Positions 31,011-41,035 of a DNA stretch of 64,000 bases are shown here, piece after piece. Origin of the DNA: Montanilutibacter psychrotolerans (GTDB lineage Bacteria; Pseudomonadota; Gammaproteobacteria; Xanthomonadales; Xanthomonadaceae); the NCBI RefSeq assembly GCF_003719825.1, contig NZ_RIBS01000002.1, positions 620,001-684,000 on the forward strand, written 5' to 3'. The notes below the pieces were generated by a model. The model ran no database searches. It saw nothing but the letters and a program-made list of their open reading frames with translations, and was not told where the DNA came from. The translations under genes and the position numbers were made by a program. The first letter of the stretch is position 1. Each line of letters opens with the position of its first letter.

Positions 31011-34000
31011 CTAGTGGAAATCCCGCGATGGCGTCTCGAATGTGCCCAGCAGGTCGTTGAGGTTCTCCAGCCGTTGCGCGATCAGGTGCTGGACGCCGTC
31101 TTCGCGTTCGATGCGCCCGTCGATGGCCAATAGGCGCGATTCCAGCAGCACGCGGCGTTGGCGCTCGGCCAGTTGCCGCCAGACCACCACGTTGACCATG
31201 CCGTCCTCGTCTTCCAGGGTCAGGAAGGTCACGCCACTGGCGGTCTGTGGACGCTGCCGCAGGCGGACCAGCCCGGCCATGCGCACCCGGCTGCCGTCAG
31301 CCACCTGCGCCAGGTGCGACGAACGCTGGCAACGCCGGCCGGTCAGCGCCTTGCGCAGCAGCGACAGCGGATGGCGGCCCAGGGTGGTGCCGGTCAACGC
31401 GTAATCGGCACGCATGTCTTCGTCGATGCTCGGCATCGGCAGCGGCACGCTGGCTTCCTTTGCCGCGTGCACCGGACCAAACAACGGCAGTTGCGGTTCG
31501 ACGCCGGCGACCTCCCAGCGCGCCCGATGGCGATGGCCGGACAAGGCCTTCAGCGCGGCGGCATCGGCCAGCAAGGCCTGGTGGCGACGATCGAGGTGGG
31601 CGCGCATGCACAGGTCGGCGACATCGTCGAAGCTGCGCCGCGTGCGCGCGGCCGTGATGCGTCCGGCCACGTCCTCATCGAAGCCCTGCACCATGCGGAA
31701 CCCGAGCCGGATGGCGGGCGCGGTATCGCTGCCGGCACCATTCAGCCACTCCAGTGCGCAATCCCAATCGCTGTGGCGCACATCGACCGGCAACACGCGG
31801 ATGCCATGGCGCCGCGCGTCCTGCAGCAACTGGTCCGGCGAGTAGAACCCCATCGGCATCGAATTGATCAGGCTGCACGTGAACGCCGCTGGCTCGTGGC
31901 ACTTGAGCCAGCAACTGGCGTAGGTGACCAGCGCAAAGCTGGCGGCGTGCGATTCGGGAAAGCCGTAGTCGCCGAACCCCTTGATCTGTTCGAACAGGCG
32001 CTGCGCGTACTCGCGCGTGTAGCCGCGTTCGAGCATGCCCTGGGTGAGCCGCTCGCGGTGCGGCTCCAATCCGCCGCGGCGCTTCCACGCGGCCATCGAA
32101 CGCCGCAGCTGGTCGGCTTCGCCGGCACTGTAGCCGGCGGCGGCGATCGCCAGCTGCATCACCTGTTCCTGGAACAGCGGGATGCCCAGCGTGCGCTTGA
32201 ACACGGTTTCCAGTTGCGGCGGGTATTCGACCGGCTCCAGTCCGTTCCGGCGACGCAGGTACGGATGCACCATGTCGCCCTGGATCGGCCCGGGACGCAC
32301 GATCGCGACCTCGATCACCAGGTCGTAGAAGTTCTTGGGCCGCAGCCGCGGCAGCATCGCCATCTGCGCGCGCGATTCGATCTGGAACACGCCCACCGTG
32401 TCGGCGCGACCGATCATCTCGTACGTCGCCGTGTCCTCGGCCGGCAGCTGGGCGATGCCGGTGAAATCGCGGCGGCCGTGGCGGCGCAACATCTCCAGTG
32501 TCTTGCGCACCGCGGTCAACATGCCCAGCGCCAGGCAGTCGACCTTGAGCAGCCCGAGGGTGTCGAGGTCGTCCTTGTCCCACTGGATGACGGTGCGCCC
32601 GGCCATCGCGGCGTTTTCCACCGGCACCAGGGTGTGCAGCGGGTGCTCGGAGATCACGAAGCCGCCCGGATGCTGCGAGAGGTGGCGCGGGAAGTCGATC
32701 AACTCGCCGGTCAGCGTGATCACGCGTTGCATGATCGGCGCGTCCGGATCGAAGCCGCGCTCGCGCAGGTAGGCCGGGATCGGTGCGTGCCCGCCCCAAT
32801 GGTCCATGGTCTGGGCCAGCTCGTTGACCTGGTCCGGAGGCAGGCCCAGTGCCCGCGCGACATCGCGGATCGCGCTGCGGCCGCGGTAGCTGGTGGCCAC
32901 CGCGGTCAGCGCGGCACGCTCGCGGCCGTAGCGATCGAACACGTACTGCAGCACTTCCTCGCGGCGTTCGTGTTCGAAGTCGATGTCGATGTCGGGCGGC
33001 TCGCCGCGTTCGCGCGAGATGAAGCGCCCGAACAGCAGCTCCATCTTCGACGGGTCGATCTCGGTCACGCCCAGCGCGTAGCAGACCGTCGAGTTTGCCG
33101 CCGAGCCGCGCCCCTGGCAGAGGATGCCGAGGCTGCGTGCGTGACGGACGATGTCGTGCACGGTCAGGAAGTAGGACTCGTAGTTCAGCTCGCCGATCAG
33201 CGCCAGCTCGTCCTCGATCTGCTTGCGCGCCTTGTCGCTGGGGCCTTCGGGCCAGCGCCAGCGGACGCCGTCCTCGACCAGCGTGCGCAGCCACGACGCG
33301 GGCGTCTGCCCGGCCGGCACCAGCTCGCGCGGGTATTCGTACCGGATCTGGTCCATCGCAAAATCGCAACGCGCCGCGATGCGCAACGATTCGGCCAACA
33401 GCGGGGCCGGATAGATGGCTGCCAGCGCCTGGCGTGTGCGCAGGTGGCGCTCGCCGTTGGCGAACAGGCGATGACCCGCCTGGGCGATGGTGGTGTGGTG
33501 GCGGATGGCCGTCAGCGTGTCCTGCAGGGCGCGGCGACGGCGCACGTGCATGTGCACGTCGCCGGTGGCGACCAGTGGCAGCCCATGGCGCGCGCCCAGG
33601 CGACGCAGCGCCGCCAGCTGGGCGTCGTCATCGGGGCCTCGCAGCAGCTCGACCGCCAGCCAGAGCCGGTCGGCGAACAGTGGCTTCAACCACCGCGCGT
33701 GGCGGTTGTTGGCGCGGTCGTCGCCGTCGTCGTTGTCATCGCCATCGCCATCGGCGATCCACAAGGCGAGCAGGCCGTCGGGCAGGTCGGTGAAGTCTTC
33801 GCGCAGCAGCCGGTACTCGCCCTTGCCGGCGCGTCGGCGGGCCAGGGTGATCAGCCGGCACAGCGTGGCATAGCCGGCCAGGTCGGCGACCAGCAGCACC
33901 AGCTTGGGCCCGTCTTCCACGCGCACTTCGCTGCCGACGATGAGCCGCACGCCGGTTTCGCGCGCGGCTTCGTGCGCACGCACGATCCCGGCCAGCGAGC

Positions 34001-34166
34001 ATTCGTCGGTGATCGCCAGCGCCCGGTAGCCCAGTTCGCGCGCACGTGCGAACAACTCGCTGGCGATCGACGCGCCGCGCTGGAAACTGAAAGCCGACAG
34101 GCAATGCAGTTCGGCGTAGTCCGGCCAGTCGTTGTCCGGAAACCCGTTGTCCGGCCGGTCGTTCAT
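31011..34166 (-). CDS. dnaE2: error-prone DNA polymerase DnaE2 (ImuC)
   Basis: A 1051-residue C-family polymerase. The PHP domain begins with [15 protein letters not shown]; the polymerase core has [15 protein letters not shown] and the catalytic [12 protein letters not shown]; later segments include [18 protein letters not shown] and a C-terminal OB domain ([19 protein letters not shown]). It performs translesion synthesis with ImuA and ImuB. Residues 138-150 are an Asp/Gly-rich insert encoded by a trinucleotide-like repeat. It overlaps imuB by four bases. Confidence 0.96.
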   Translation of the reverse strand: MNDRPDNGFPDNDWPDYAELHCLSAFSFQRGASIASELFARARELGYRALAITDECSLAGIVRAHEAARETGVRLIVGSEVRVEDGPKLVLLVADLAGYATLCRLITLARRRAGKGEYRLLREDFTDLPDGLLALWIADGDGDDNDDGDDRANNRHARWLKPLFADRLWLAVELLRGPDDDAQLAALRRLGARHGLPLVATGDVHMHVRRRRALQDTLTAIRHHTTIAQAGHRLFANGERHLRTRQALAAIYPAPLLAESLRIAARCDFAMDQIRYEYPRELVPAGQTPASWLRTLVEDGVRWRWPEGPSDKARKQIEDELALIGELNYESYFLTVHDIVRHARSLGILCQGRGSAANSTVCYALGVTEIDPSKMELLFGRFISRERGEPPDIDIDFEHERREEVLQYVFDRYGRERAALTAVATSYRGRSAIRDVARALGLPPDQVNELAQTMDHWGGHAPIPAYLRERGFDPDAPIMQRVITLTGELIDFPRHLSQHPGGFVISEHPLHTLVPVENAAMAGRTVIQWDKDDLDTLGLLKVDCLALGMLTAVRKTLEMLRRHGRRDFTGIAQLPAEDTATYEMIGRADTVGVFQIESRAQMAMLPRLRPKNFYDLVIEVAIVRPGPIQGDMVHPYLRRRNGLEPVEYPPQLETVFKRTLGIPLFQEQVMQLAIAAAGYSAGEADQLRRSMAAWKRRGGLEPHRERLTQGMLERGYTREYAQRLFEQIKGFGDYGFPESHAASFALVTYASCWLKCHEPAAFTCSLINSMPMGFYSPDQLLQDARRHGIRVLPVDVRHSDWDCALEWLNGAGSDTAPAIRLGFRMVQGFDEDVAGRITAARTRRSFDDVADLCMRAHLDRRHQALLADAAALKALSGHRHRARWEVAGVEPQLPLFGPVHAAKEASVPLPMPSIDEDMRADYALTGTTLGRHPLSLLRKALTGRRCQRSSHLAQVADGSRVRMAGLVRLRQRPQTASGVTFLTLEDEDGMVNVVVWRQLAERQRRVLLESRLLAIDGRIEREDGVQHLIAQRLENLNDLLGTFETPSRDFH

Positions 34167-35569
34167 GCGAACCAGCCGTGCAGCATGAACGGGCCGTGGC
34201 CGCCGACCGGACGCCAGGCCCAGGCGCGTTGGCCGTTGGCGGTTTCGACCAGGTAGTAGTCGCGACGCACGTCGTTGTCGTCCCACCAGCCCGACTCGAT
34301 GCGCTCGGGGCCTGCCAGCACCCGCGGCGCCGGGTCGCGCAACGGCACCGGGTGCGGCAACAGCCATCCCGGTCGCGGACGCGAGGTGTCGACGTGGCTG
34401 ACATCCGCCTGCGCGCGCCAGGCCAGTTCGGGTCGATGGTCGCCATGCAGCGCCAGGCCCTGCACCGCCTCGTCGCCGAGCCGCGCGCGCAGGCGTTCGC
34501 GCAGTTGCTGCCAGGGCACGGCCTGTTGCGGGCGTGGATCGAACAGGTCGCGCCCGGCCGGCACGAACGCGGGCAGCTCCTCGGCGACCAGCCGCAAGCC
34601 ACGCACCGGCGCCGGCACGCTGGCTTGTTCGAGCCGGCCGCGACCGAGTTCGAACAGCATCGCCGGATCGCGCTGGGCAGCGAGCAGGCCGACCACGACC
34701 TCGCTGTCGGCGCATCGTTCGTGCTCCAGCAGCAGGCTGAAGCGTTGCACGCCGCCATCGCGGCCGGCGAGGAACGCGGCCAGATCGGCGCTGAGCCGGC
34801 GCAACGGGAACAGCAGCGCCTGGCTGGATTCGATTTCCTGTTCGAACTCGATGCGCTGGTCGAACCGGTCCGGTGGCCGGTAGTAGCGCAGCGGCGGGGC
34901 CGGTTGGCCGCGCAGCGCATCCAGCTGCGCCAGGACGCTTTCCGGGAAGCGCCGCGCCAGGGTGTCCCGCGGCAGGGCGAACACCTGTCGCAGCCGGCGT
35001 AGACCCATGCGCGCCAGCGCATCGGCGGTGTCGCGATCCAGCCCGGCACGTTCGACCGGCAAAGCCCCCAGCCCGGCCAGCAGCGTGTTGTCGTCAAGCG
35101 CGAGGCCGTCGTGGACATTGGCCAGCACGCGGGCGGCATGCGGGTTGGGCGCGGCCACGATGCGGTGGCGGAAGCCCAGTTCGACGAGTTCGTCGTGCAG
35201 CCGCTGCTGCAGGCAGGGCCACGGTCCGAACAGATTCCGGCTGTGGCCCACCTCGAGCACGAGCGCGTGGGCGAAATCGGTGCTGACCTGCGAGCTGAAG
35301 CGGTACGCCCAGGCCGCCAGCAACGCCCGCGCGCGCGCGGCCGCTTCGGGATCGAACTCGGTCATGGCGAAGTTGCCGCCCAGTGCCTGCGCCGCCGCGA
35401 TCGACTGCCCAGGACGCAGGCCCAGCGCCCGCGCGGCCGGATTGACCGCATGCAGCACGCGCCGCTGCATGGGGCCGGTGACCAGCACCAGCGGCTGGTC
35501 CGGCGCGGGGTGCTGGCGCAGCACCGCATCCAGCGCCAGTTGCGGCAGCAGCAGGCAGGCCCATTGCAT
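34163..35569 (-). CDS. imuB: Y-family-like polymerase hub protein ImuB
   Basis: A 468-residue protein related to Y-family polymerases (starts [17 protein letters not shown]; contains [16 protein letters not shown] and a little-finger region) but lacking the acidic metal-binding residues, as known for ImuB. It bridges the beta clamp, ImuA and DnaE2. It starts ten bases after the imuA stop and overlaps dnaE2 by four. Confidence 0.93.
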   Translation of the reverse strand: MQWACLLLPQLALDAVLRQHPAPDQPLVLVTGPMQRRVLHAVNPAARALGLRPGQSIAAAQALGGNFAMTEFDPEAAARARALLAAWAYRFSSQVSTDFAHALVLEVGHSRNLFGPWPCLQQRLHDELVELGFRHRIVAAPNPHAARVLANVHDGLALDDNTLLAGLGALPVERAGLDRDTADALARMGLRRLRQVFALPRDTLARRFPESVLAQLDALRGQPAPPLRYYRPPDRFDQRIEFEQEIESSQALLFPLRRLSADLAAFLAGRDGGVQRFSLLLEHERCADSEVVVGLLAAQRDPAMLFELGRGRLEQASVPAPVRGLRLVAEELPAFVPAGRDLFDPRPQQAVPWQQLRERLRARLGDEAVQGLALHGDHRPELAWRAQADVSHVDTSRPRPGWLLPHPVPLRDPAPRVLAGPERIESGWWDDNDVRRDYYLVETANGQRAWAWRPVGGHGPFMLHGWFA

Positions 35570-35579
35570 CGCCGTGCCC

Positions 35580-36551
35580 TCAGGACACCGGTCGCACGGC
35601 CGGTGCGGGATGCCGGAGGCCGGACGCGGGAGCACGCGAGGCGGCCGGTGTGACCGGCACGACCGAAAGCGGCGCGGTGGGATGGGATGGCGCGACGCTG
35701 CGCAACGGGCCGACGGTGGCTGCCAGGAAGGTGCGGGGGAGGGCAATGACCGGTGCGCAGGCGGGACGCGGGGCGGGGGGCGGTGACTGCGGACGTTCGC
35801 GCTGCGGGAACGGCACCGGCCGTGTCGGCGCCATTCCGCCGCGGCACTTGAGCACGCGCAGCTGGCGCGGTTGCGTGCCATGCGCGGGTTCGATCGCAAT
35901 GCGCAGCGCCGCCGGCGACGGGTTCAACGCGGCCTTCGCCGGGCGCAGCGCGAAGCCCGGGCATTGACCGGTTTCGGCGGCCACCTGCAGCCGGCGCAGG
36001 GCGCGATCGTTGGCCTGCACCGGCCAGCACAGCACCGCCGCGCAGGCGCCCGAGCGCAGGCACTGCTCGGCGGCCCACAGCGCATCGCGCGGGTCGGCGG
36101 TAACTACCTGCAGGCGCGACAACTGCACCCCGGCACGTTGCCAGGCCGGTGCGAACGGCAGCCAGGGCGGGGCGACCAGCACGATCGGGCGGGCATCGGG
36201 CGGGGATTTCGCCCGCGTGGCGCGGACTGGCGCGGTGGGCTGCTGCGGGGTGAGCCCACTGACCATCGACGCCGCGTTGGCCAGCGCCCGCTTGCCTGGC
36301 GCGGCGCCGTCCTGCGACAGCCGCGCCAGCAACGGCCACAGCAGTTCCAACTCGCCGACGCCATCGGCGGGCAGCAGCAGCTCGGTCAGCGCCGCCTCCG
36401 GCCAGCCGCCGGCGGGCAGTGCCGCGTCCAGCTCCGGCCAGCCGCTGGGCAAGGCCGTCGAGGCCGGTGCCGGCGAATGCCCACGCCAGATCTTCCGGCC
36501 GTTGGACGGCGTACCGTCGATCAGCGCATCGAGAGCGGCCACCCTGTCCAT
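35580..36551 (-). CDS. imuA: ImuA, RecA-like accessory protein of the mutasome
   Basis: A 323-residue protein. The segment GWPELDAALPAGGWPEAALTELL is the ImuA/SulA-like form of the RecA fold, with no proper P-loop lysine. The C-terminal 80 residues are Pro/Arg-rich and disordered-looking. ImuA inhibits RecA filaments and takes part in SOS mutagenesis. Its ATG overlaps the lexA stop by one base. Confidence 0.9.
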   Translation of the reverse strand: MDRVAALDALIDGTPSNGRKIWRGHSPAPASTALPSGWPELDAALPAGGWPEAALTELLLPADGVGELELLWPLLARLSQDGAAPGKRALANAASMVSGLTPQQPTAPVRATRAKSPPDARPIVLVAPPWLPFAPAWQRAGVQLSRLQVVTADPRDALWAAEQCLRSGACAAVLCWPVQANDRALRRLQVAAETGQCPGFALRPAKAALNPSPAALRIAIEPAHGTQPRQLRVLKCRGGMAPTRPVPFPQRERPQSPPPAPRPACAPVIALPRTFLAATVGPLRSVAPSHPTAPLSVVPVTPAASRAPASGLRHPAPAVRPVS

Positions 36552-37222
36552 CAGGCCGAGCGCACCAGGCCGCAGTAGATGCCTTCGATGGCGAAGTCGG
36601 CATCGGCGGGCACGTCGATCGCGGCGTAGTCGGGATTGCGCGGCAGCAGGCGGATGCCGGTGGCGGTCAGCTGCAGGCGCTTGATGGTGACCTCGCCGTC
36701 GATACGCGCCACCACCACCTGGCCGTGGTGGCCTTCGCTGGCGCGACGCACGGCCACCAGGTCGCCGTCGAAGATGCCGTCGTCGCGCATCGAGTCGCCC
36801 TCGACCCGCAGCAGGTAGTCCGGCGTCGGCGAGAACATCGAGCGGCTGATCGTCACCCAGGCGACGGCCCCTTCGTCGATGGGGCTGGTGTCGTTGCCGA
36901 TCGGCGCACCGGCCGCGACCCGGCCGAGCACGGCCAGGTCGAGCTGCCCGGTGCGGGCAGGGGCGAGGCTGCGCTGCGATGGCCCCCGCGACGACCGCGA
37001 ACCCACCGGCGCGCCGACCACGCGGATGCTGCGCGCCTGTCCCGGCGTACGGGCGATGGCGCCGGCCTGTTCGAGCGCGCGCAGGTGGTAGTTGGCCGTC
37101 GCGTTTTGTTTGAACCCGAACGCCGCGGCGATCTCCCACTGGCTCGGCGGCACGCCGTCGGTGGCGATGCGTTCGCGCAGGAAGGCCAGGATGGCGTGCT
37201 GTTTGGCGGTAAGTGAGGGCAT
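36551..37222 (-). CDS. lexA: LexA repressor paralogue of the mutasome operon
   Basis: A 223-residue LexA/S24 protein. It has an N-terminal winged helix (TAKQHAILAFLRERIATDGV) and the self-cleavage Ala104-Gly105 in VAAGAPIG. The catalytic dyad is S144 (EGDSMRDDG) and K181 (VTIKRL). The recognition segment (SQWEIAAAFGFKQNATANYH) departs from the standard LexA, as in LexA2 proteins that head imuA-imuB-dnaE2 operons. It would repress its own operon until RecA-stimulated cleavage. Confidence 0.93.
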   Translation of the reverse strand: MPSLTAKQHAILAFLRERIATDGVPPSQWEIAAAFGFKQNATANYHLRALEQAGAIARTPGQARSIRVVGAPVGSRSSRGPSQRSLAPARTGQLDLAVLGRVAAGAPIGNDTSPIDEGAVAWVTISRSMFSPTPDYLLRVEGDSMRDDGIFDGDLVAVRRASEGHHGQVVVARIDGEVTIKRLQLTATGIRLLPRNPDYAAIDVPADADFAIEGIYCGLVRSA

Positions 37223-37223
37223 G

Positions 37224-37239
37224 TGACTAATATTAGTCA
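37224..37239. promoter_or_regulatory. perfect palindrome at the lexA start, likely LexA operator
   Basis: TGACTAATATTAGTCA is a perfect 16-bp palindrome one base before the lexA ATG. It contains TAATAT, which on the minus strand lies seven bases before the ATG and can serve as a -10 box, so the transcript may be leaderless and repressor binding would block the promoter. Confidence 0.7.
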
Positions 37240-37240
37240 A

Positions 37241-37540
37241 TTCCGGGCGTGGCGAGGTACCGGTAATCGGTTGGGCCGGGGGCGGCCAGCCGCGTCACGG
37301 CCAGCCTGACGGGGCGTCGTCGCAGTGGCTGAGACGGCCGATTCCACGCCGGATGTGCCGTCGTCTGGATCGCAGGCCGGGCGGACCACCCCGGCCCCCA
37401 GCGGCTACGTCTGCATGGATCGGGCCGAGCGAAGCGATGCCCGGCGGAGCGCGAGGACGGGGCGTGGCGCGAGGGAGTGGGCGGGGGCTGTCGCTGGCGG
37501 GGCAGGTTCGCGCGCCAGGAGGAAAGCGTCGCCCGCCGGG
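37241..37540. other. intergenic region, no gene seen
   Basis: About 300 bases between the lexA promoter and the end of the TonB receptor gene. I see no credible coding frame, RNA gene or terminator with a T-run. It probably holds the upstream promoter region of the lexA operon. Confidence 0.4.
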
Positions 37541-39688
37541 CTATTTGAACGCCCGTGTTGCCGACAGCCCCAGCACCCAGTTGCGACCCGGCGCCGGCTC
37601 GAAGTAACGGCCGCTGGCTTCGTTGACGATGACCGAGCCGATGACCTGGCGGTCGAACAGGTTGTTGAGACGGGCGAAGCCGCGCCATTGCAGGCCGACC
37701 GCCTCGAAACGCCGCTCGATGCCGAGATCCAGGGTGGCGTAGGCCGGTGCCTGGGCGCTGTTGCGGTCGTCGACGAACACGCGATCGACGAAGCGGCCCT
37801 CCAGCAGCACGTCCAGGTGCGGGTCCGGGCTCCAGCGCAATTCGCCCCATGCGGTGTGCCGCGACAGGCCCGGGAGGTGTCGGCCGGCTTCGATCAGGCG
37901 GTCGCCCGACGCGCACGGCGGCGTGGCGCAGATGGCGACGTCCTCCAGATAGCGCGCGTCGAGAAAGGTGTAGGCGCCGGCGTACTGCCAAGCCGGCGCG
38001 ATCCGGTGCGACACCGCCAACTCGACACCGCGCCGGCGCGACTGGCCGGCATTGCCGAACACGCTGCGCCCGCCCTGGTTGGACAGCACCACCAGTTCGT
38101 CATCGGTGCGCGTGTGAAACAGCGCGGCCGAGTACGCCAGATCGCCGCGTCGCGCGCGCAGGCCGGCTTCGAGGTTGCGGCTGCGCGCCGCGCGCAGGCC
38201 GTCGTTGAGGCCGGTGCGACCGTCGGCGCGGTAGGCCAGCTCGGCAAACGTCGGGGTCTCGAACCCATTGCCCGCATTGGCGTACAGGCTCAGCCATGGC
38301 GTCGCGCGAAACAGCAGGCCGGCCACCGGTGAGGTGCGCGAGTACGACAGCGAGCCGCTGTCGTCGGGGTTGCCCGGGGTGATGTAGTGGTCACGCGAAC
38401 GGAAGCGCACGCGGCTGTGGCGGGCGCCGACGTTGAGGCCCCAGCGCTCGTGCCATTGCCACTGCGCCTGCAGGTACTGATCGACGCTGGTGACGCGGTT
38501 GCGTTCGTCGCGCCGCAGTGCGCCGCGCACGCCGAGCTGGCTACCCACGAAGTTCTCGTAGCCGCGCCGCGCTTCCTGCGAGGTTTCCTGCTGCAACCCG
38601 GCAACCACGGACAACCGCCGCGCGAACCATTGCGTCGACCAGTTCCAGCGCAGGTCGGCGCCGTGGTAGTCGCGATCCAGATCAATCGCGCCGCCGCCGT
38701 GGCTGGCCGGTGCCTGCACCGCGACCGGCACGGTCAGCATCTGCGCGGTCTGGCGATTGCCGGCGTAGCCGGTGAACGTCAGCGTGTGCGCGGGCGACAG
38801 CGCGTGCTCGAAGCGTGCGCCGGCCTGCTGCTGGCGCACGGTCTTGCGGGCATCGAAACGCAGCGAGTTCGGGCTGGCCGCACGCCGGTCACCGGCCAGC
38901 TCGGCCGCGGTGAGGCCCTGCGGGTCGTCGGCGACGATGTCCACGCCATTGAACAGCAGGGTGTGGCGCGTGTCGTCGCTGGCCTGGCCCTTGACCATTG
39001 CCTGCGCGTTGCGACGCCGCGCCGTGCTGTGGTCGCGGTATCCGTCGACGTCCACCTGCGAAGTGTCCAGGGAAAACCCGTGCGTGCCGCTTGCGTCCAG
39101 CGGTCCGCGCAGGCCCAGCCATGTGCGACGCAATCGATCGCTGCCGCCGACGCCGCCGGCCTCCAGCTCGCGATCGGCCGGTGGCGGCGCGCTGAACAGT
39201 TCGATGACGCCGCCGGAGGCATTGCCGTACAGCGCCGAGAACGGGCCGCGCAGCACCTCGATGCGCTCGGCCGAGGACAGCGCGAAGTGCGAGACCTGAC
39301 CTTGCCCATCGGGCATGGTCGCGGGGATGCCATCGGTGTACAGGCGCACGCCGCGGACTCCGAAGGTGGATCGCGCCCCGAAGCCGCGGATCGATATCTG
39401 CAGGTCCTGGGCGTGGTTCTGCCGATCGCGCGCGACCACCCCGGGAATGCGTTGCAGCGACTCGGACAGGTTGATGGTGGGCTGGGCGCGGCGGATGTCG
39501 CGCGCGTCGATCGCGTCGATGGCCGCCGGCACCAGCAGGGCATCGGAGGGTTGCCGCGTCGCGGTCACCACCACGCCGGGCAGTTGCACGGCGGGGCGCG
39601 GCGCGGCATCGCCGCCTACCGACTGCGCGCCGGCGGCGGTCGGCAACAGCAGCGTGCACATGCCGAGGCGACGGAGGGATGCCTTCAT
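37541..39688 (-). CDS. TonB-dependent outer membrane receptor
   Basis: A 715-residue receptor with a signal peptide (cleavage near GAQ), a plug domain (VVVTATRQPSDALLVPAAID; SLQRIPGVVARDRQN; ISIRGFGARSTFGVRGVRL; IEVLRGPFSALYGNASGG) and a beta-barrel ending in GRNWVLGLSATRAFK. The C-terminal residue is Lys, not the usual aromatic. It resembles the siderophore/FecA-like group, but its gene sits 33 bases after the symporter gene, in the murein-peptide unit, so its substrate may be a peptide rather than iron. Confidence 0.88.
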   Translation of the reverse strand: MKASLRRLGMCTLLLPTAAGAQSVGGDAAPRPAVQLPGVVVTATRQPSDALLVPAAIDAIDARDIRRAQPTINLSESLQRIPGVVARDRQNHAQDLQISIRGFGARSTFGVRGVRLYTDGIPATMPDGQGQVSHFALSSAERIEVLRGPFSALYGNASGGVIELFSAPPPADRELEAGGVGGSDRLRRTWLGLRGPLDASGTHGFSLDTSQVDVDGYRDHSTARRRNAQAMVKGQASDDTRHTLLFNGVDIVADDPQGLTAAELAGDRRAASPNSLRFDARKTVRQQQAGARFEHALSPAHTLTFTGYAGNRQTAQMLTVPVAVQAPASHGGGAIDLDRDYHGADLRWNWSTQWFARRLSVVAGLQQETSQEARRGYENFVGSQLGVRGALRRDERNRVTSVDQYLQAQWQWHERWGLNVGARHSRVRFRSRDHYITPGNPDDSGSLSYSRTSPVAGLLFRATPWLSLYANAGNGFETPTFAELAYRADGRTGLNDGLRAARSRNLEAGLRARRGDLAYSAALFHTRTDDELVVLSNQGGRSVFGNAGQSRRRGVELAVSHRIAPAWQYAGAYTFLDARYLEDVAICATPPCASGDRLIEAGRHLPGLSRHTAWGELRWSPDPHLDVLLEGRFVDRVFVDDRNSAQAPAYATLDLGIERRFEAVGLQWRGFARLNNLFDRQVIGSVIVNEASGRYFEPAPGRNWVLGLSATRAFK

Positions 39689-39721
39689 CGTTTGGATGCC
39701 TTCATCGCGGCGCCCGATCGG

Positions 39722-40999
39722 CTAGTCCGCGCCCGCATCGCCGACGACGGCCGCCGGCGCCGTGCCCGGCTGCGCGCGCGGTCCGCGTGCGACCACGCTG
39801 GTGGCCGTCAGGTCGGCGGTGACGTTGCCGACGGTGGCGAACACGTCGGGGATCGTGTCCAGCGCGAGCAGCAGCCCCAGCGGTTCGACCGGCAGGCCCA
39901 TCGCCTGGGTGACGGGCATGTTGGTGGCCATGAAGCTGACCTGTCCCGGCAACCCGACCGAGCCCATGCTGATCACCACCGCCAACGCGGCGCCGGCGGC
40001 CAGCTGCGCGCTGGTCAGGTCGATGCCGTAGGCCCAGGCGATGAAGGCCGCGACGCCGATGTACTGCACCGGGCTGGTGATGCGGAACAGCGACACCGCC
40101 ATCGGCAGCACCAGCGAGGTCACGGTCAGCGGATAACCCAGCCGAGCGCTGGCGCTCTCGATCATCGCCGGAAGCGATGCCAGCGAGGACTGCGTGCTTG
40201 CGGCAATGGTCTGTGCCGGCAGGATGCTGCTGGCAAAGCGCCGCAGCGACTCGCGCCCGGCCAGCACCGCCACGGCGTAGAGCATTGCGGTGACCGCCAG
40301 GTACAGCGCGCACTGCATGACGATGTAGTAGCCGAACGCACCGAGCATGCCGGTGCCCACCCGCGCGCAGACCACCAGCACCAGCGCGAACACGCCCAGC
40401 GGCGCGGCCCACAGCACCCAGCGCACGATCACGATCATCACGTCGGCGATGGCCTGCACCAGCTCGAGCAGACGCGTGCGGCGGGCGGGATCGACGCGCG
40501 TGAGCGCGAAACCGAAGAACAGCGCAAACACCACCAGCGGCAACATGGCGCTCTGCGCGGCGGCGGCGATCGCGTTGCTGGGGATGATCGCGGTGAACCA
40601 GTCGCCGAGCGTGGTGGGCGTGGCCGCGGCGGCGGGCGCTGCGGTCGCGGCCTGAAGCGCTTGCGACAGCTGCGGATCGTGCGGCAGCAACGACAGCAGG
40701 AACGGTGCAACCACGGCGGCGAATGCCGATGCCGCCGTCAGCAGCACCAGGAAACAGACGATCGCGCGGCGCGCGGTGCGTCCGGATGCGGCGGCGTCCT
40801 GTGCCGTGTTGACGCCCACCACCACCAGCGCCGCGACCAGCGGCACCACCGTCATCTGCAAGGCGTTCAACCACAGCCGGCCGACGGGCTCGGCCACCGC
40901 GGCGGCGCTGGCGGCAAGGTCGGCATTTCCGATCGCCAGGGCGAGGCCGATCACGGCCCCGCCGATCAATCCGAGCAACACGCGGGTGGTCATCGACAC
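39722..40999 (-). CDS. DAACS-family sodium/amino-acid symporter with altered substrate site
   Basis: A 425-residue membrane protein of the glutamate/aspartate symporter fold: the HP1 loop STQSSLASLP and the TM8 motif D381, D385, T389, N392, D396 align with GltPh D390, D394, T398, N401, D405. The position of GltPh R397, which binds the side-chain carboxylate, is Ala388 here. Loss of that Arg argues against glutamate or aspartate and for a neutral substrate. Start is GTG at 40999 after AGGAAG; an ATG at 40993 is possible. It lies between the L,D-transpeptidase-like gene and a TonB receptor. Confidence 0.9.
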   Translation of the reverse strand: MSMTTRVLLGLIGGAVIGLALAIGNADLAASAAAVAEPVGRLWLNALQMTVVPLVAALVVVGVNTAQDAAASGRTARRAIVCFLVLLTAASAFAAVVAPFLLSLLPHDPQLSQALQAATAAPAAAATPTTLGDWFTAIIPSNAIAAAAQSAMLPLVVFALFFGFALTRVDPARRTRLLELVQAIADVMIVIVRWVLWAAPLGVFALVLVVCARVGTGMLGAFGYYIVMQCALYLAVTAMLYAVAVLAGRESLRRFASSILPAQTIAASTQSSLASLPAMIESASARLGYPLTVTSLVLPMAVSLFRITSPVQYIGVAAFIAWAYGIDLTSAQLAAGAALAVVISMGSVGLPGQVSFMATNMPVTQAMGLPVEPLGLLLALDTIPDVFATVGNVTADLTATSVVARGPRAQPGTAPAAVVGDAGAD

Positions 41000-41035
41000 G
41001 GTCGGGCTTCCTGCTTGTAGGGGGGCGAGAGCGTG

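Noticed and set aside
31158-34256. Plus-strand open frame of 1032 codons
   Set aside because: Antisense to dnaE2, which has full catalytic motifs and an operon context; the plus-strand product has no recognisable motif.
38387-41020. Plus-strand open frame of 877 codons
   Set aside because: Antisense to the TonB receptor and symporter genes; composition is His/Arg/Gln-rich as expected for a mirror frame.
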